Shown here: piece by piece, positions 11,431 through 23,161 of the stretch
Layout of the letters: every line of letters begins with the position of its first letter
Numbering within the stretch: the first letter of the stretch is position 1
NCBI GenBank assembly: GCA_007922195.1
Contig: ML681991.1
Span: 47,339,734 to 47,403,733 of the forward strand
Origin: Podocnemis expansa
Taxonomy: Eukaryota; Chordata; Testudines; Podocnemididae
Direction: 5' to 3'
DNA length: 64,000 bases
Position numbers and translations under genes: made by a program
Notes under the pieces: model-generated
The model's input: only the letters and a program-made list of their open reading frames with translations
Told to the model about the DNA's origin: nothing
The model's database searches: none

Positions 11431-12209
11431 CTAGCCCTGTCCACACAGAAGGAGTGGGTTACACTCACCAACAGGCACTCTGGATGTCTGGCATGGTGTC
11501 CCCTCTCCAACATCCTCCTCTGAAGGGGGGGCCTCCTCCTCCTCATGCTCCATCTCTGGGGTGTGTGCTCCCTTCTCAGGGGAAGGGAATGGATCTGGGC
11601 TGGCTGAAGGAGCAGCTGGTGATGGGCTGCCCTCAGCCACCTCCAGGACGTCACTATCTGCCAAATCCTCTTCCTGGAGTTTGGTCATGGAGGAGGGCTC
11701 AGTAGAGTCAATGCTCCCAGCTTGGGGGCTGGTGCTTTCCCCACCCAGGAACATGAACAGCTCCATGTAATATGGGCAGCTGGTGTTATGAGCTGCCCCT
11801 CCAGCACTGTCTCACCTTCTGGATCCAGGCGTAGTCCTGCTAAGGACCCAAGATCTTGTCGTGGACCTGCTCTCTGGTCTGCCTGCTGCACTTTGCAGCC
11901 AGAGCCATGGAGATGTTGTCATAGATCTCACAGTTGCAGTGGCTGCCCCGCAACTGGGAGAGTATCTTCTCTGTGCCCCAAAATACTGAGGAGGCTGAGG
12001 GTCTCCTCATAGTTCCAGGATGGAGCCCTGAAATGGCTCTTGTCATAGCTACTGGAGTCCACCATGGCTGCCTGCAATGCTGCCACCAGGTTGCCTGGGC
12101 AGCATGTGCCTGTGAGAGTGAGGAAGAGTGGTGTCCAGGGCAGGCATGTCCTTTTGGGTGCCATGCACCTTCAGAAGAAGAAGGTCAAACCATGTTTAGT
12201 TTGAACTAA
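11431..12209 (-). pseudogene. Harbinger-associated Myb/SANT-like DNA-binding protein, broken
   Basis: The minus strand shows HFRAPSWNYEETLSLLSILG, the start of a Myb/SANT-like DNA-binding domain. After a frame change it shows IYDNISMALAAK and TREQVHDKILG, the rest of the domain. An acidic/proline region follows (DLADSDVLEVAEGSPSPAAP, EMEHEEEEAPPSEEDVGEGT). A further exon may lie at about 10700-11000. In Harbinger elements this second protein brings the transposase to DNA (established for the family). Confidence 0.75.
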
Positions 12210-12436
12210 TGGTTAGTTTGAACTAACTCAGCTCCATTGGGTTAATTTAAACTAATAAGTTCAAATTAACTGTTACTTTGAATTAAAATCAGGTTTTACG
12301 AGTTCAGACTAATCTTTCCTTAGTTTGATCTAAGGAATTCCTTAGTTATAACTAATGAAAGCTGGTGTGGCCATGGACTAATTTAATTTGAAATAAGCTT
12401 CCTTAATTCAAGCTACATTGCAAGTGTAAACATACC

Positions 12437-14130
12437 CTACCCCAATAAAAGTAAATGTCTTTAAAATATTGTGTCACTCGTACCTCACCCCAGCCAAGTG
12501 TGTATATGCATATCAACTCTCCTAATTTGCTATGTGTGTGCATGATCTGATGTGTATCATGCAGCAGGCCATTGGGATGTCAGAGATGATTCAACCAATT
12601 TCTTGGGAGCAATTGGTTGAGTCACCTCTGAGATCGCAATGGCCTAGGAGACTTGACATGACACAGATATACACCTTATTGTAGCTGAATACCTCACTGT
12701 AATTCATAAAGGCAAAATTTCTGAGGATTTAAAAGTTGAACACTAACAGTCAGTGAAACATAGGAATGGTTCATTCTGATGACAGGGCTGCCCCTTTGGA
12801 ACTTGTCAAATTTTTAAAGCTCTCATCTATGCTTTCAGCTGTTTCCAGTATTTTAAACTGACTCTTCAGACAATAGTATGGGATGCTCACTGAGGAAGAA
12901 ACCATGAAAATCTGAAACTTTATGTGAAAGATACAAACTATCAAGGAAAAGTTTAAGCTGCCATAGAAATTTCGCAAAAAATGTTGCAATTAAAGTGCTA
13001 TTAATTGATTAAAATAAATAAGTATCTCATAAATTTCCTTTTGTTTTTCCGTTGTCATTTTTGATGGGTTACAGCAAGTATATATATATAAACTTGGGTG
13101 GTGTGAGGTACCATTGAAACACTATTATTAATATTAATTTATACTCATTAAATAATGCGTATATAATACATACACAGAGTATATGCAGAAAAGTGTGGTG
13201 GAAGTAGAGATCTGACACATGCGTGGTGGACATGTCAAGTCATTAGTGAGTATTGGGATGCAATTCATAATAAAATATAACAGGTTGGTGGCTATTTATT
13301 ATCAAATAATCATTTGGTGATACTTGTGGGACTTTCCAGGGGATGTTCACACAAAAGAAAATGAAAAATTAACTTCTTTTCAGCCAGTAGCTGCAGCTTC
13401 TCCCTGGGAAAAGAAAAGCAGTCCAACCACGGAGAAATGGTTCAAAATAATATGGCAGGCTGTTGTTATGGAAAATAAACACACCAACTACATGTTCAGC
13501 AAAATAGAGAAAGGACAGAAAGATACTTCGATATCTGGTTACCTCTTTTTCAATACATAGATTCCTGCAAAAAATAAAATAAAACCAACCAACCAATCAA
13601 AAAGACACTTGAGCACTCGTCCATTTTTCCTGAATAAGAACATGTGATAGGCATGTTAAATATGTGTACATAGAGATTTCTATCAATTTAATATCATCCA
13701 AAATGATGTAAGAGCTGTAACAATGCTCACTCTGTACTATGGCAACACCCTGTTAAGCAGAAAGGTCTGGTAACTATATTTCTATATTTACTTAGCCTGG
13801 GATTTTACAGAGTTAGGCACCCCATGGATTTCAGTGGAATTTGGCTGCCTTGATCTCTTGCATTCCTTTGAAAGTCAGAGCCTCCTTGAAGTGAACAAGT
13901 TTACCAAGAAACTTTGCCCATGTGCTCTTCCCACTCCTTTGTAGCAGTAAAATGACAGTTAGAGTCTGCTCTTATTCCCTTGTCCCAAACCCAAATTCTT
14001 CAGACTAAGCACACATTCCACTCGACTGTTTCATCACAGTAGACTCTGGGGAAATTCTATACACTACAACACTACATCCTGAACATATATTTTCTAATTA
14101 TGCAAAATTTGAAAAAACTGAGATCTTCAA
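12437..14130. other. AT-rich DNA with no gene; one hairpin
   Basis: No recognisable coding sequence. An inverted repeat sits at 12566-12647 (reported separately). ORFs at 12771-12989 and 13324-13596 lack any family feature. Confidence 0.5.
12566..12647. repeat. Short inverted repeat (hairpin)
   Basis: The left arm ggccattgggatgtcagaga... (12567-12602) pairs with the right arm ending ...tctgagatcgcaatggcc (12610-12647). A few mismatches lie around caaccaatt/aattggttg. It could be a small foldback MITE. Confidence 0.6.
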
Positions 14131-14131
14131 T

Positions 14132-14475
14132 TTCCAAAGGGATAGCCGTGTTAGTCTAGTCCAGCAAAAAAAAACCAGGGAGTCGTGTGGCACTTTAAGA
14201 CTAATGGGTTTATTTTCGCATGAGCTTTCACGGGAGAAAATCCCACTTTGTCAGATGCTTCGAAGATGGGTGAACTTACAGAATGGAATGAAAATAAATG
14301 CAAGGGGGTGTAAAACGTAGGATCAGGTCATACAGTAACAGCAAATCAGAGCAGTTGTTAGGTTCAAACCCTGGGAGGCCTGAAGTCAAATTACCTGGTG
14401 TAATGGGAAAAGAACCCATAGTCTCGATTAAGTCCTGCTTTCACAGAATTTAGCTTGCATTTTAATTAGAGTTCA
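14132..14475 (+). repeat. Foldback-family element F, right-truncated copy
   Basis: Starts ttccaaagggatagccgtgt, then tagtctagtccagc and the ggcacttta-agactaa box, and shares about 340 bases with the copy at 33078. The right arm is missing. Confidence 0.75.
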
Positions 14476-16920
14476 GCTGTTTCTCTTTGAAGTCTTGATG
14501 TGGCTATTGAGACTTCAAAGAGTGACAAATTTGTATCCAGAATTGGCCTTTCTTTTTCTTTATGTAAGGAAATTTTTGCAACAACGTTTCAGTTTTGGGA
14601 GTTTTGTTCATTTGCCTTTTTGGTTTTTTGTTTGTTGTTTCCTGGGAAGAAGGATTGATTGGTGGTTTGCCGCCTTTATTTTCTTCTTTTCCCCATATAT
14701 ATTGGTCATTAAACAAACTGGCACCGGTTTAGCTTCAGCTTAGATTTTGGTTTGTGATTTGTCATTTTCATTAGTCAATTTTGATATTAATTATTTATTT
14801 GCATTTTTAAAAACACCTACAAATGCCTGCCCAAGCCAGTACCTATCCCATTAATAAAAAATGACAAGCATAAAGAATGGACTAGAATGCCCAGCAATAA
14901 ACCCACACTCTGCAGGACATTCACTGAACTCTGGAGGTGGGAGATTCAAAAGTGATGTCAGGGCAGTGAAGAGTGTGCAGGCAAGGGTCCCCAAAAGGTT
15001 CAAAGGACACAAAAGATGCTTTTCAGGGAAAAACTTAAAGAACTCAATCAGTTGACATTATCAAAAATAGGCTTGAAAGGTCACATGATTACAATGTACA
15101 AATTCCTTTACAGGGAGAAATAAATGGGTTCTAAAGGGCTCCCTAATCTACCAGGGAAAGACATGAGGAGAACCAGCAGCTGGATGTTAAAGCCAGACAA
15201 ATTCACACTGGCAATAAGGCACACATTTTTCACCATGCAGATGGTTGGCCACTAGAACAAACCCTTAAGAAAATGCCTAGCTAGACTGGGTGTGTTTCTG
15301 GAGGGTGCATTAGCCAGATACAAGTTATTTGGATAAATAGAATGGTTAGTAGGTGAAATGTGACATACAGAAGGTGGGCTTACATGCACCTTAACTCCAC
15401 TCTTCTTGAGTCTCATCATCATGCTTAGAGTTGACCTAAGCTTTCAACAGCGCCATTTTAACAAGAATAAACATTTGACTTTTGATAAAAAGCAAACAAA
15501 CAAACAAAAATTGAATGGTACTTTCATAAATGCTCATTCCTGGTTTGGTATTTTGTTTTGATCTGCTATAACAAAACCATTAAGCACTAAGATAGTTAAT
15601 AAACAGTTAATGCATTGTACAATGACCACGTGGAAATTCATAACAGCTGCAGGCATAGAATTCTTCCATCCCTAACACATCTGACCCTACCATAGTTCCA
15701 TGAACACTATTTAATAACTAGCACAAGTAAACTAGAAAGTGATCCACCAAAGTCCAATATTTTAACCTGCATTTTTTATGCCTTAGTTTGGATTGGCATA
15801 ATACATTCATCCAGGTCTCCACTTTAATGCCATGAAAGATGAATAGCATTGTATTACCAGTCCTCGTTTAGTGACCAGGAATCCTGTGACATTAAAAAAG
15901 CAAAGTTCCCATGAACGTAAACATGCCTACTCATAGACTTGTCCTATGACATTTTCTTTAGTCATAAGGAGACATCACTGTTGCCCTGCCCAGCTATTCT
16001 GTTCTTTGAGCAGATGCCTACTGACATTCTACTCTGTTCTATTTAGGTTCTTCTACTGCTCCCACCACTGTAGTATCTGAGCTCCAATGCTGGTGACATT
16101 GGAACTACAGGAGAAGCTTCACTAGCTAGTGGTGATACAAAAGCTATGATACAAAACTAAGCACACTTATAAAAGTTTGAGGTTTCCAGTTTAACTTTAA
16201 CCTTATTCATTTCCTGTTTAACCTTAACCTTAATTCTGAACTTCTTGTCTTGTTATTTTTAGTTATTTTGTGAGGTGATCTTAGAGGTTTAGGATCTTTT
16301 CTTTCTTTCCTTCTTTCTGTGCAAGTCTTCGAAGAATTTTGGCTTGGGTTTCCCATATGAACCTATGGGAGCTATGCATCTAAATCCCCTGGAAATTCAG
16401 TGGGAGTTGGGCAGGTAACTCTCCTAATCTCCTTTGAAAATCCTACCCAAAATTCTGAAAGAAAAACCATTAATGAATCAGCTTTTCTTATCTCCAAGAA
16501 TACCTTCTGGTTCAAAGACTGAAGGCAATGATCAGAAATGACTGAAAACATTCTGTTAATACAATTGTGGGTAGGAAACTGATTTTAAATTAAATGCAAA
16601 TTTTAGGTCAGAAATTCTATTTTCAGCAAATTGGGAGGGTGTAAAAAGAAAACAAATTTTATTTAAAATCTGAAAAATTCAAAAGAAAAAAACTTTAACA
16701 AAGAGAGAAAATCAATTTTTAAAATGTATTGTTTATTCTCAAAAAGCAACTAGACTGATTGTGTTCTGATTTTTACTATGAAATCTGAACATCATTTCCT
16801 CTGACAGATTTTGACTAAATAAATAAATAATAGAGGACTTTTTTTAGAGAGGATATGGGGACAATAACCAAAAAATTATGAAAACCTGAAATTCTTCACA
16901 GAAATATTCTGACAAAATGA
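14476..16920. other. AT-rich DNA, no gene recognised
   Basis: Read on both strands. No exon with splice sites and family features, and no clear element termini. Short ORFs (14495-14743, 14861-15055) look random. Confidence 0.45.
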
Positions 16921-16921
16921 A

Positions 16922-16922
<1 letters not shown>

Positions 16923-16963
<41 letters not shown>
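16923..16963. repeat. (TCTA)n microsatellite
   Basis: About ten perfect tetranucleotide units. Confidence 0.95.
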
Positions 16964-16964
<1 letters not shown>

Positions 16965-17089
16965 ATCAAAACATTCATGGAGAAAACTATTTCTGTAGCA
17001 GCTCTGAAAATGACGGAATGAAACCAATATTGTAACAATGAGGTAGAATACTTTGAAACCATCATTTAAACTACCTACAAAATAAATAT

Positions 17090-17580
17090 GGCACTCTCTT
17101 ATTCACAGATTCTTAAATTCTCCAAGGCTCAAAAGGCCATTGTGCCCATTAGCTCTGACCTCCTGTAGGACACAGAGAATTTACCTCATTGTATTTCTAG
17201 AAAAGAGATTTTAGAAAAACATCCCACATTGATACAAAAACTTATTAGTGAGGGATAAGCTACCTGTATTTGTGGGAATTTGTTCCAGAGGATAATTACA
17301 CTCACTGTTAAAATTTATAGCTTCTTTCCAGTCTGAACTTACCTAGTTTAACCTCCAGCCATTGGATCATGTTGGGACTTTCTCCACCAGACTAAAGTGT
17401 GTGTTATTAAACATTTGTTCCCTATGAATGAACTTATATATTGTGATTATGTCATCCCTTAACTCTTCATTAAGTTAATTATACTGAGCTTCTCAAGCCT
17501 ATCATAGGTGGCATGTTTTTTTTAACCCTTTAATCATTCTCATGGCTCTTCTTTGACCTTTCACTGGAGCTTGAACAATA
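17090..17580 (-). repeat. CR1-type LINE 3' end
   Basis: The plus strand reads as the reverse complement of the CR1 3' region: ccaaggctcaaaaggccattgtgcc, tgacctcctgtaggacacag, then ccagtctgaactt and ccagccattggatcatgtt. Other copies in this window (23218, 59820) share the same order of motifs. Confidence 0.65.
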
Positions 17581-18185
17581 TTCCAGCAACAGTCACACCA
17601 GCACCAAACACAAGAGATCAAATAATATCTCTGCTCCTACTCAAGCTTCTCCTGTCCAAGCCAGTCTACAACACACCCAGGCAGAGAAGTAAGAAGACTG
17701 TAATGCAGGGGATTACTTACAATACAGCAGTCAGCAAGATAGGAAAGAAATGCTGAGGCAAGATTTGCTGTCACAATCTTCCAAACGGACAGCAATTGAT
17801 GATCACAACTGGGAGAATCAACTGCCACTTGCATGCATGTTGGGTCTATCAGCCTACAACTCATTGATGCACCCATCAATTTGGTATCTAATGTCAGCCT
17901 TCACGTCTCTGAGCCATGTTATTTTCAGTTCGAGGTGCATGAGAGCTGCACCACAAGTGATCAGCTCACTGCGTCAGGTTTCAGATGCTCTGGAGGGGCA
18001 ATGGTGGGAAGCAAAATCAATGGATTCAAGTCTTCAGGGTTGTCAAATCAGCGCTGTGTCACCTCTAAAAGCAAGCCACAGCTTTGCTCTATCAAAAGCC
18101 TGCACCAGGTAAACCCAGCTCCCCTTAGATGGGGAGAAGCTGCCAAGTTTGATATATTACAGCATGATAGCACTTAGTAATGGAA
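17581..18185. other. Unidentified stretch with two overlapping plus-strand ORFs
   Basis: ORFs at 17750-18112 and 17833-18177 (120 and 114 aa) overlap in different frames. Neither shows a domain, a splice context or biased composition. I treat them as chance. Confidence 0.35.
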
Positions 18186-18186
18186 C

Positions 18187-18249
<63 letters not shown>

Positions 18250-18259
18250 NNNNNNNNNN

Positions 18260-18306
<47 letters not shown>
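18186..18306. repeat. (TAGA)n microsatellite spanning an assembly gap
   Basis: Perfect TAGA units run on both sides of ten N (18250-18259). True length is unknown. Confidence 0.95.
18250..18259. other. Assembly gap of 10 N
   Basis: Ten undetermined bases inside the tetranucleotide repeat; the size is nominal. Confidence 0.99.
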
Positions 18307-18960
18307 GACTGCTGAAATGATCCTTGCCTAAATGAGGAATAACTGGGGCCCAAGAATTCTGTCCTAAAATATACAGACTAAACAGACATATACTGTAGCT
18401 TATCTGCATGGCTAAAAGTGTAACTGCAATAGAATGACTATCCTCAGCCTAACAGAGTCAAACTCTTCCTTTTTTCAGCCCAATTATTAACATCTGGTGC
18501 TTTTCAAACACAGCCACTAGCTTCTGGGAGCTAATCTCTAAAGGAATGTTGCTCATCATGATGCAACATCAATTCCAGTTAGAAAACCCTGCCTTGCCAA
18601 ACTGAAAAAACAGGCTGGGGTTTCCAAAGCTCCTAGCAGGTAGGGTTGGACAAAAAACAGGGCCTTTCAAAATCCTCCATGAAAAACAAAGACTCAGGTG
18701 AGAATTCCTGGCAGCACTATTGGCCAGGATTCTGATGTAGGATTTGAGAATCCAAATTTCCTGCTATTCCTGATTTGGTGTTCTAACCACAGTGTTGCAG
18801 TCGTTTTTTCTAGCCCATCCAATAGTGGATTAATTCAGCCTTCTGAGACAGCTCCATTTGGATTTACCAAGTAGGCTGACTGTGCAAACACATGACAAAG
18901 CCAGATTCCAGTTCTTTGTCACACTAGCAGGTTGCAATAAAAGAACATTTTGTTAAATTC
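18307..18960. other. No gene seen
   Basis: Mixed-composition DNA with no recognisable coding or repeat family. Confidence 0.4.
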
Positions 18961-19250
18961 ACAATCTAATATACTAGGGGATTTGAATGCCCATTCACCT
19001 TCATCCAGTAGTATTAAGGGATTTGAATACCCATTTGCTTTAATTTAATAATAGTAAGGGAATTGACTACTCATTTACCTTAATCCAATATGCTAAGAAA
19101 TTTGAATATGCATTAGTTTTAATCCAATGACACTACAGATTGGATGCCTATTTGCTTTAATCCAATAGTGCTATGGGATTCAAAGTCCCATTCCCTTTAA
19201 ACTAATGATACTCGGTGATTTGAATACCCTATCCCTAGAATCCAAATCCC
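18961..19250. repeat. Degenerate minisatellite, about 40-base unit, seven copies
   Basis: Successive units follow 'gggatttgaatacccatttg / ctttaatccaatagtrctaa', starting near 18976, 19017, 19057, 19096, 19136, 19174 and 19214. Copies differ at many positions, so the array is old. Confidence 0.8.
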
Positions 19251-20240
19251 TCTGAACCTCTAAGACACTAGTTGGGATTCTGAAGAAAACACTAAGGACG
19301 CTGGTACCCAGTGTCCATTGAAAGTGAGTAGTGGCTGGGTACATAACTCCCTTAGGACCATTCAAAAATCCCAGCTTTTGCCTTTGAGTTGAATTCTTTC
19401 CCTGCTCAGTAGGAACCTCTGGAACAATTCAAGACCTTTGGAAATGCCACAGCTTATCCTGCTGCATTAATAGATAATAGGTACAAAGTTTAAAACTCAG
19501 ACTATCAGGATATTAATCACATCTCTGGTCTCTATTGGCAAGTGGGCTGTATTAAAGGGACACCTTGACTAGCAAAAGATAGAACAGCAAAAGCCAGCAC
19601 CACAGTGAAATTAAAAATATGGTTGTATTTGCTGAATAATGAATGGAAAAACAGTTCATTTGAGGCTGAATGAAGGGCTTTGATCAACCTGAAATGAAAT
19701 TGTTCTTACAATTAGTTACATGGTGAAAGAGTTGTTACCATTTATATATATTTTTTAAAAATCTAGCTGCATTTCTAAATGCCCTCTCAGTTTGACACAA
19801 AAGTCAAAAGGTTTAATCTAAAAACGGCTGAAGAAACCATTTCAATTTTTTAAAGTTTGTTTTTCATTTCAACTATTATTTGGCCAAACCTAGTCATCAA
19901 ATTCAACCCAACTACACTAGCAGTTTAAGTTGCCCCAAACTTCATTCTTCAGTGACTAAACAATTCAAATAAAACCTTTTGCCGAGCTCTATTTATTAAC
20001 ATATGTTATTATACTTCTAAGATATGATAAACTTGAGTTCACCTTCTATGAATTTTAGTTAACCTGACACTTGCAATTATGTTCATGCCCGCGATGCTCA
20101 GAAGACATGATATCTCAGAAACGTATATATTTTTGAATGCTTATGTTGTGGAACAAAAATGTATATACACTAGTGAAAGAAATTCCTAGGAAATATTTGC
20201 TTCTGTCAACAAGCGGCAGGAACCCAAAGGATCCAAGAAA
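19251..20240. other. No gene seen
   Basis: AT-rich DNA without recognisable features. Confidence 0.4.
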
Positions 20241-20243
20241 ACT

Positions 20244-20345
20244 TTAAGCAAGGAGTCTTGTGGCACTTGTCATGGACTAGCATATTTGTTAGGACTCCTT
20301 GCTTGTTTTGCTGAACTAGACTAACACAGCAACCCCTTTGGAACA
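20244..20345. repeat. Foldback-family element F, short copy
   Basis: Contains caaggagtcttgtggcactt and the inverted aggactccttgcttgttttg...tagactaacacag...cccctttggaa. Confidence 0.7.
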
Positions 20346-21177
20346 AGAAAATTATGCATCTTCTGAATGAAAGCATATTCTCAAAGAAGAGCAATAAAAG
20401 AAATTCATAGACCCCAAGGTCAGAAGGAACCTTCAGAAGAGATCAGTTAGTCTAACCCAGGGGCATCAAACTTACAGCCCATGGGCAGCCCACCAAGGTT
20501 GCTGATCCAGCCCACAGAGCTGCTGTGTGGGCTGTGCCTAGAAGCTGTCTGCAGCAGTGAATGTCAAAGACAGGCTCCCAGCACAGCAGGGCATGCTTCT
20601 GAGTCATTCACATGATCTGAGTCACAGCACAGGGGAACAAAGGAAGTGCTCCAGCCAATCCTGGCTCAATTCTGCTGTGGTTTGCCTACCAATCAGAGTC
20701 TCAGTCACAGCAAAGTAGATCGGCTCGGGAGAGTCACCACACTGGCCTCCCATCCCAGCTTTTCACTGTCAGTATGCTAATTTGATTGGCAGCACATTGC
20801 ACGAATCACAAATAAAAAAGGGAAAAGCGGCTGGGGACCATGTGGGAATAAGCCAATCACAGGCCAGTTGAGACTGAAGCAACCAAAGCCCAGCATTCTG
20901 AATGACTGACAGTGAGTGGGCTGGGAGGGGGAGAGGCAGGAGCCCAGCCTGGCTGCCTTTGGCTAAGATTGATTTTTTTTGCCTGCCACAGTGAGGTAGG
21001 GAAGGGGAAGGTGGGGGCGAGGGGGTCTGGGAGTCATGTGGGGAAGGGAAGCCCACGGTGCAGGAGAAGGGGAAGGTGTCAGAGAGGCTGTGGGGTTGGA
21101 GAGGGGAAAGGGAAGCCCAAGCTGCTCTGAACATGGAGGGGGAAAGGACTGGAAAACCCATGAAGTTATATGGTACG

Positions 21178-23161
21178 TGGCAATGTTCCCTCTAAGCTGA
21201 TGATGCAGCTGAGCAAGTTGTGGTATTTACTGAGCAACAATTTATGAGGCCTGGGCAACAGTTTTTTGGTGATGAAACTATCAGCATGCCTAAGTATCTT
21301 CATTCAAAAGTAATTCATAGATGTCTTTTCATTCAAACTTCAATAAAAATGTTAAACTGATGTCCTGTGGTTTTATTAATCTACTAAACAAATGTGAGAC
21401 AATGAAACTTGCTGCCTGTCTAGCCTCTACCATCATCTACACCGCTCAGGTTTTCTTGCCTGTCTTTGTCAGATTTCCAGAATACATATATAGACAAAGT
21501 GGGATTTTCTCCCACAAAAGCTCATGCGATAAATAAATCTCTTAGTCTTTAAGTGCCACAAGACTCCTTGCTTTTTTTGCTTTACTAGACTAACATGGCT
21601 GCCCCTTTGGAATTTAAGTCCCTGTTATGCTGCCTAACTGGGGTAAAAGGGATTCAAAGTGGATCAGGCCCTAAATGTCCAAAACGTAGATTGAAATTAA
21701 GTGGGTAGATTCAGATCTGATCATGAGACTGTCGTGTTATGGCAACTGTATTTAATATCTAGCTATCAATGTTGAAAATACACCTATTCTGCCCTCAGTA
21801 AACATATTAAATTACCATGCATTCCAAATCACAATCACAAGGCAGCAACTGCTTCCCAGATTCCCTTGGGGCAACATCTTAAGTAAAGTTATCTGAGAAA
21901 TTCAAAACTTTTAAAGGTGGCAAGGGCAGAAAACATGTTTCAAGACAGTTTCTCACAGCATCACATCTCTGTAACCAGGGCCATCTTTTGTGCCTAAAGA
22001 ATTTGCATCAAATAGAGCTAGGTTAGAGTCTGTTACATTATCATGCCCAATCATACCTCTCAAAAGCTAAATATGGGACAACAATCCCCTAAGTGAATGG
22101 CAAAAAATTGATTAGGCAGACAGGAAACTAAACACTGTGAATATCCTCCTTTAATATAAAGTGTCTCTAACATCTCAGTTTTGGAGTTTATGGTTTTTTT
22201 TTTTATCCAAATCATTTTCAACAATAAAAGGGAGGCTATAATTAGTATGCCTGGAGTGTAAATACTCTCAGAACTAAAATAAGCAAAATGAGGTACAATT
22301 GAGATTTGTGTGTCTGGTAGTGGAATATAATAAAGGTTGTTTAATAATTTTTAATTTTTGACAGTTAAAGCAAACCTTATCAAAGCTGCAAGAAGCAAGA
22401 GCATAAATGGATTTGTGAAAAAAAATGATTATTTTTCTAACACATTTTTGGGGAAATAGAAATACAAAGTCTCTTTTTTAAAAATTATTGCACCACTGGC
22501 AATATTTTTTCCTTCTGCCTTAAATGACTTTTTATCCTTTCAGTTTTTCATTTCATTTTCCTAATCATTAGGATTTGTTTCCTTCCATCACAGGAGTCTA
22601 TACAAAGTTACATTGTAAAGCCCCACCTTGACAAACTGATTGCATTAGAATCTCTCACAGATAAGAAAATAAATCTGAAATTAACCCAACTTGTTTTTGC
22701 TTATTTTAAAGGATCGCTTTTCTTTCAGGAGCCTTTTAGCATGTGAAAAGCAAAGCATTCACCCTTGATAGAGATGCTATATGGCTCAATACAGTTTTGC
22801 TTGGGTCTTTCAAGTCCCAAGTCCTCCTCCAGCTCCAGCCTGGCTCCTTTGCCCACACAGGCCCCAAAGATGCCACCATCTCTGCACAAGCAGCCTGGTG
22901 CAGAGGAGAGGGAGAGATTTAAATTTCCCTCCCCCTCTGCTCCTTCCCTGGCTATGTGCAGCAGGAGGGAGGGGCCGTCAGCTCTCACTGCTCCCACAGG
23001 CAGCACAGGCTGGCTGCTGGAGCTGAGACAGGAGACGCACGGGGCTCCTCTGGGCTGGGGAAAGGCAGGGCTGCCTGCGCTGTCCCACATGCTCACTGCG
23101 CTGGTGAGGGGGGGCCACTGTGCCCCTGCCCACTAGCGCAGCTTAGAGGGAACATTGCGTG
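21178..23161. mobile_element. Nested element with 'gcaatgttccctctaagctg' inverted ends
   Basis: Starts ggcaatgttccctctaagct and ends cagcttagagggaacattgc, inverted copies of about 20 bases. The interior includes a foldback-family fragment (21492-21613) and a GC-rich right part (22790-23130) that gives chance ORFs. The same ends recur at 48990, 53702, 56466 and 59043. Confidence 0.7.
21492..21613. repeat. Foldback-family element F, right arm
   Basis: gacaaagtgggattttctcc, aaagctcatgcgataaataa, gactccttgc, ctagactaacatggctgccc, ctttggaatt: the complete outer arm in reverse orientation. Confidence 0.8.

Larger units (their letters stand above)
8852..12436. mobile_element. PIF/Harbinger transposon, 3.6 kb, two convergent broken genes
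   Basis: Termini are ctgctgtctacacttg (8852) and, reversed, ggtatgtttacacttg (12436). Subterminal AT-rich sequence full of ttcaaattaa-type motifs occurs at both ends (8870-8975 and 12190-12415). Inside are a DDE_4 (HARBI1-like) transposase on the plus strand and a Myb/SANT-like gene on the minus strand. They converge on back-to-back AATAAA signals at 10452-10457 (+) and 10494-10499 (-). Two genes is the standard Harbinger plan. Both are disrupted, so the copy is dead. Confidence 0.85.

Noticed and set aside
10553..11434. 293 aa plus-strand ORF
   Set aside because: It lies antisense to the Myb-like part of the Harbinger element and shows only Pro/Cys-rich chance sequence.
17750..18177. Two overlapping 114-120 aa ORFs
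   Set aside because: Different frames over the same DNA, no splice context or domain.
18961..19250. CRISPR-like repeat-spacer array
   Set aside because: Units diverge throughout with no unique spacers, and the DNA is vertebrate; it is a minisatellite.
22765..23136. 123 aa ORFs on both strands
   Set aside because: They fall in the GC-rich end of the nested 'gttccctctaagctg' element.
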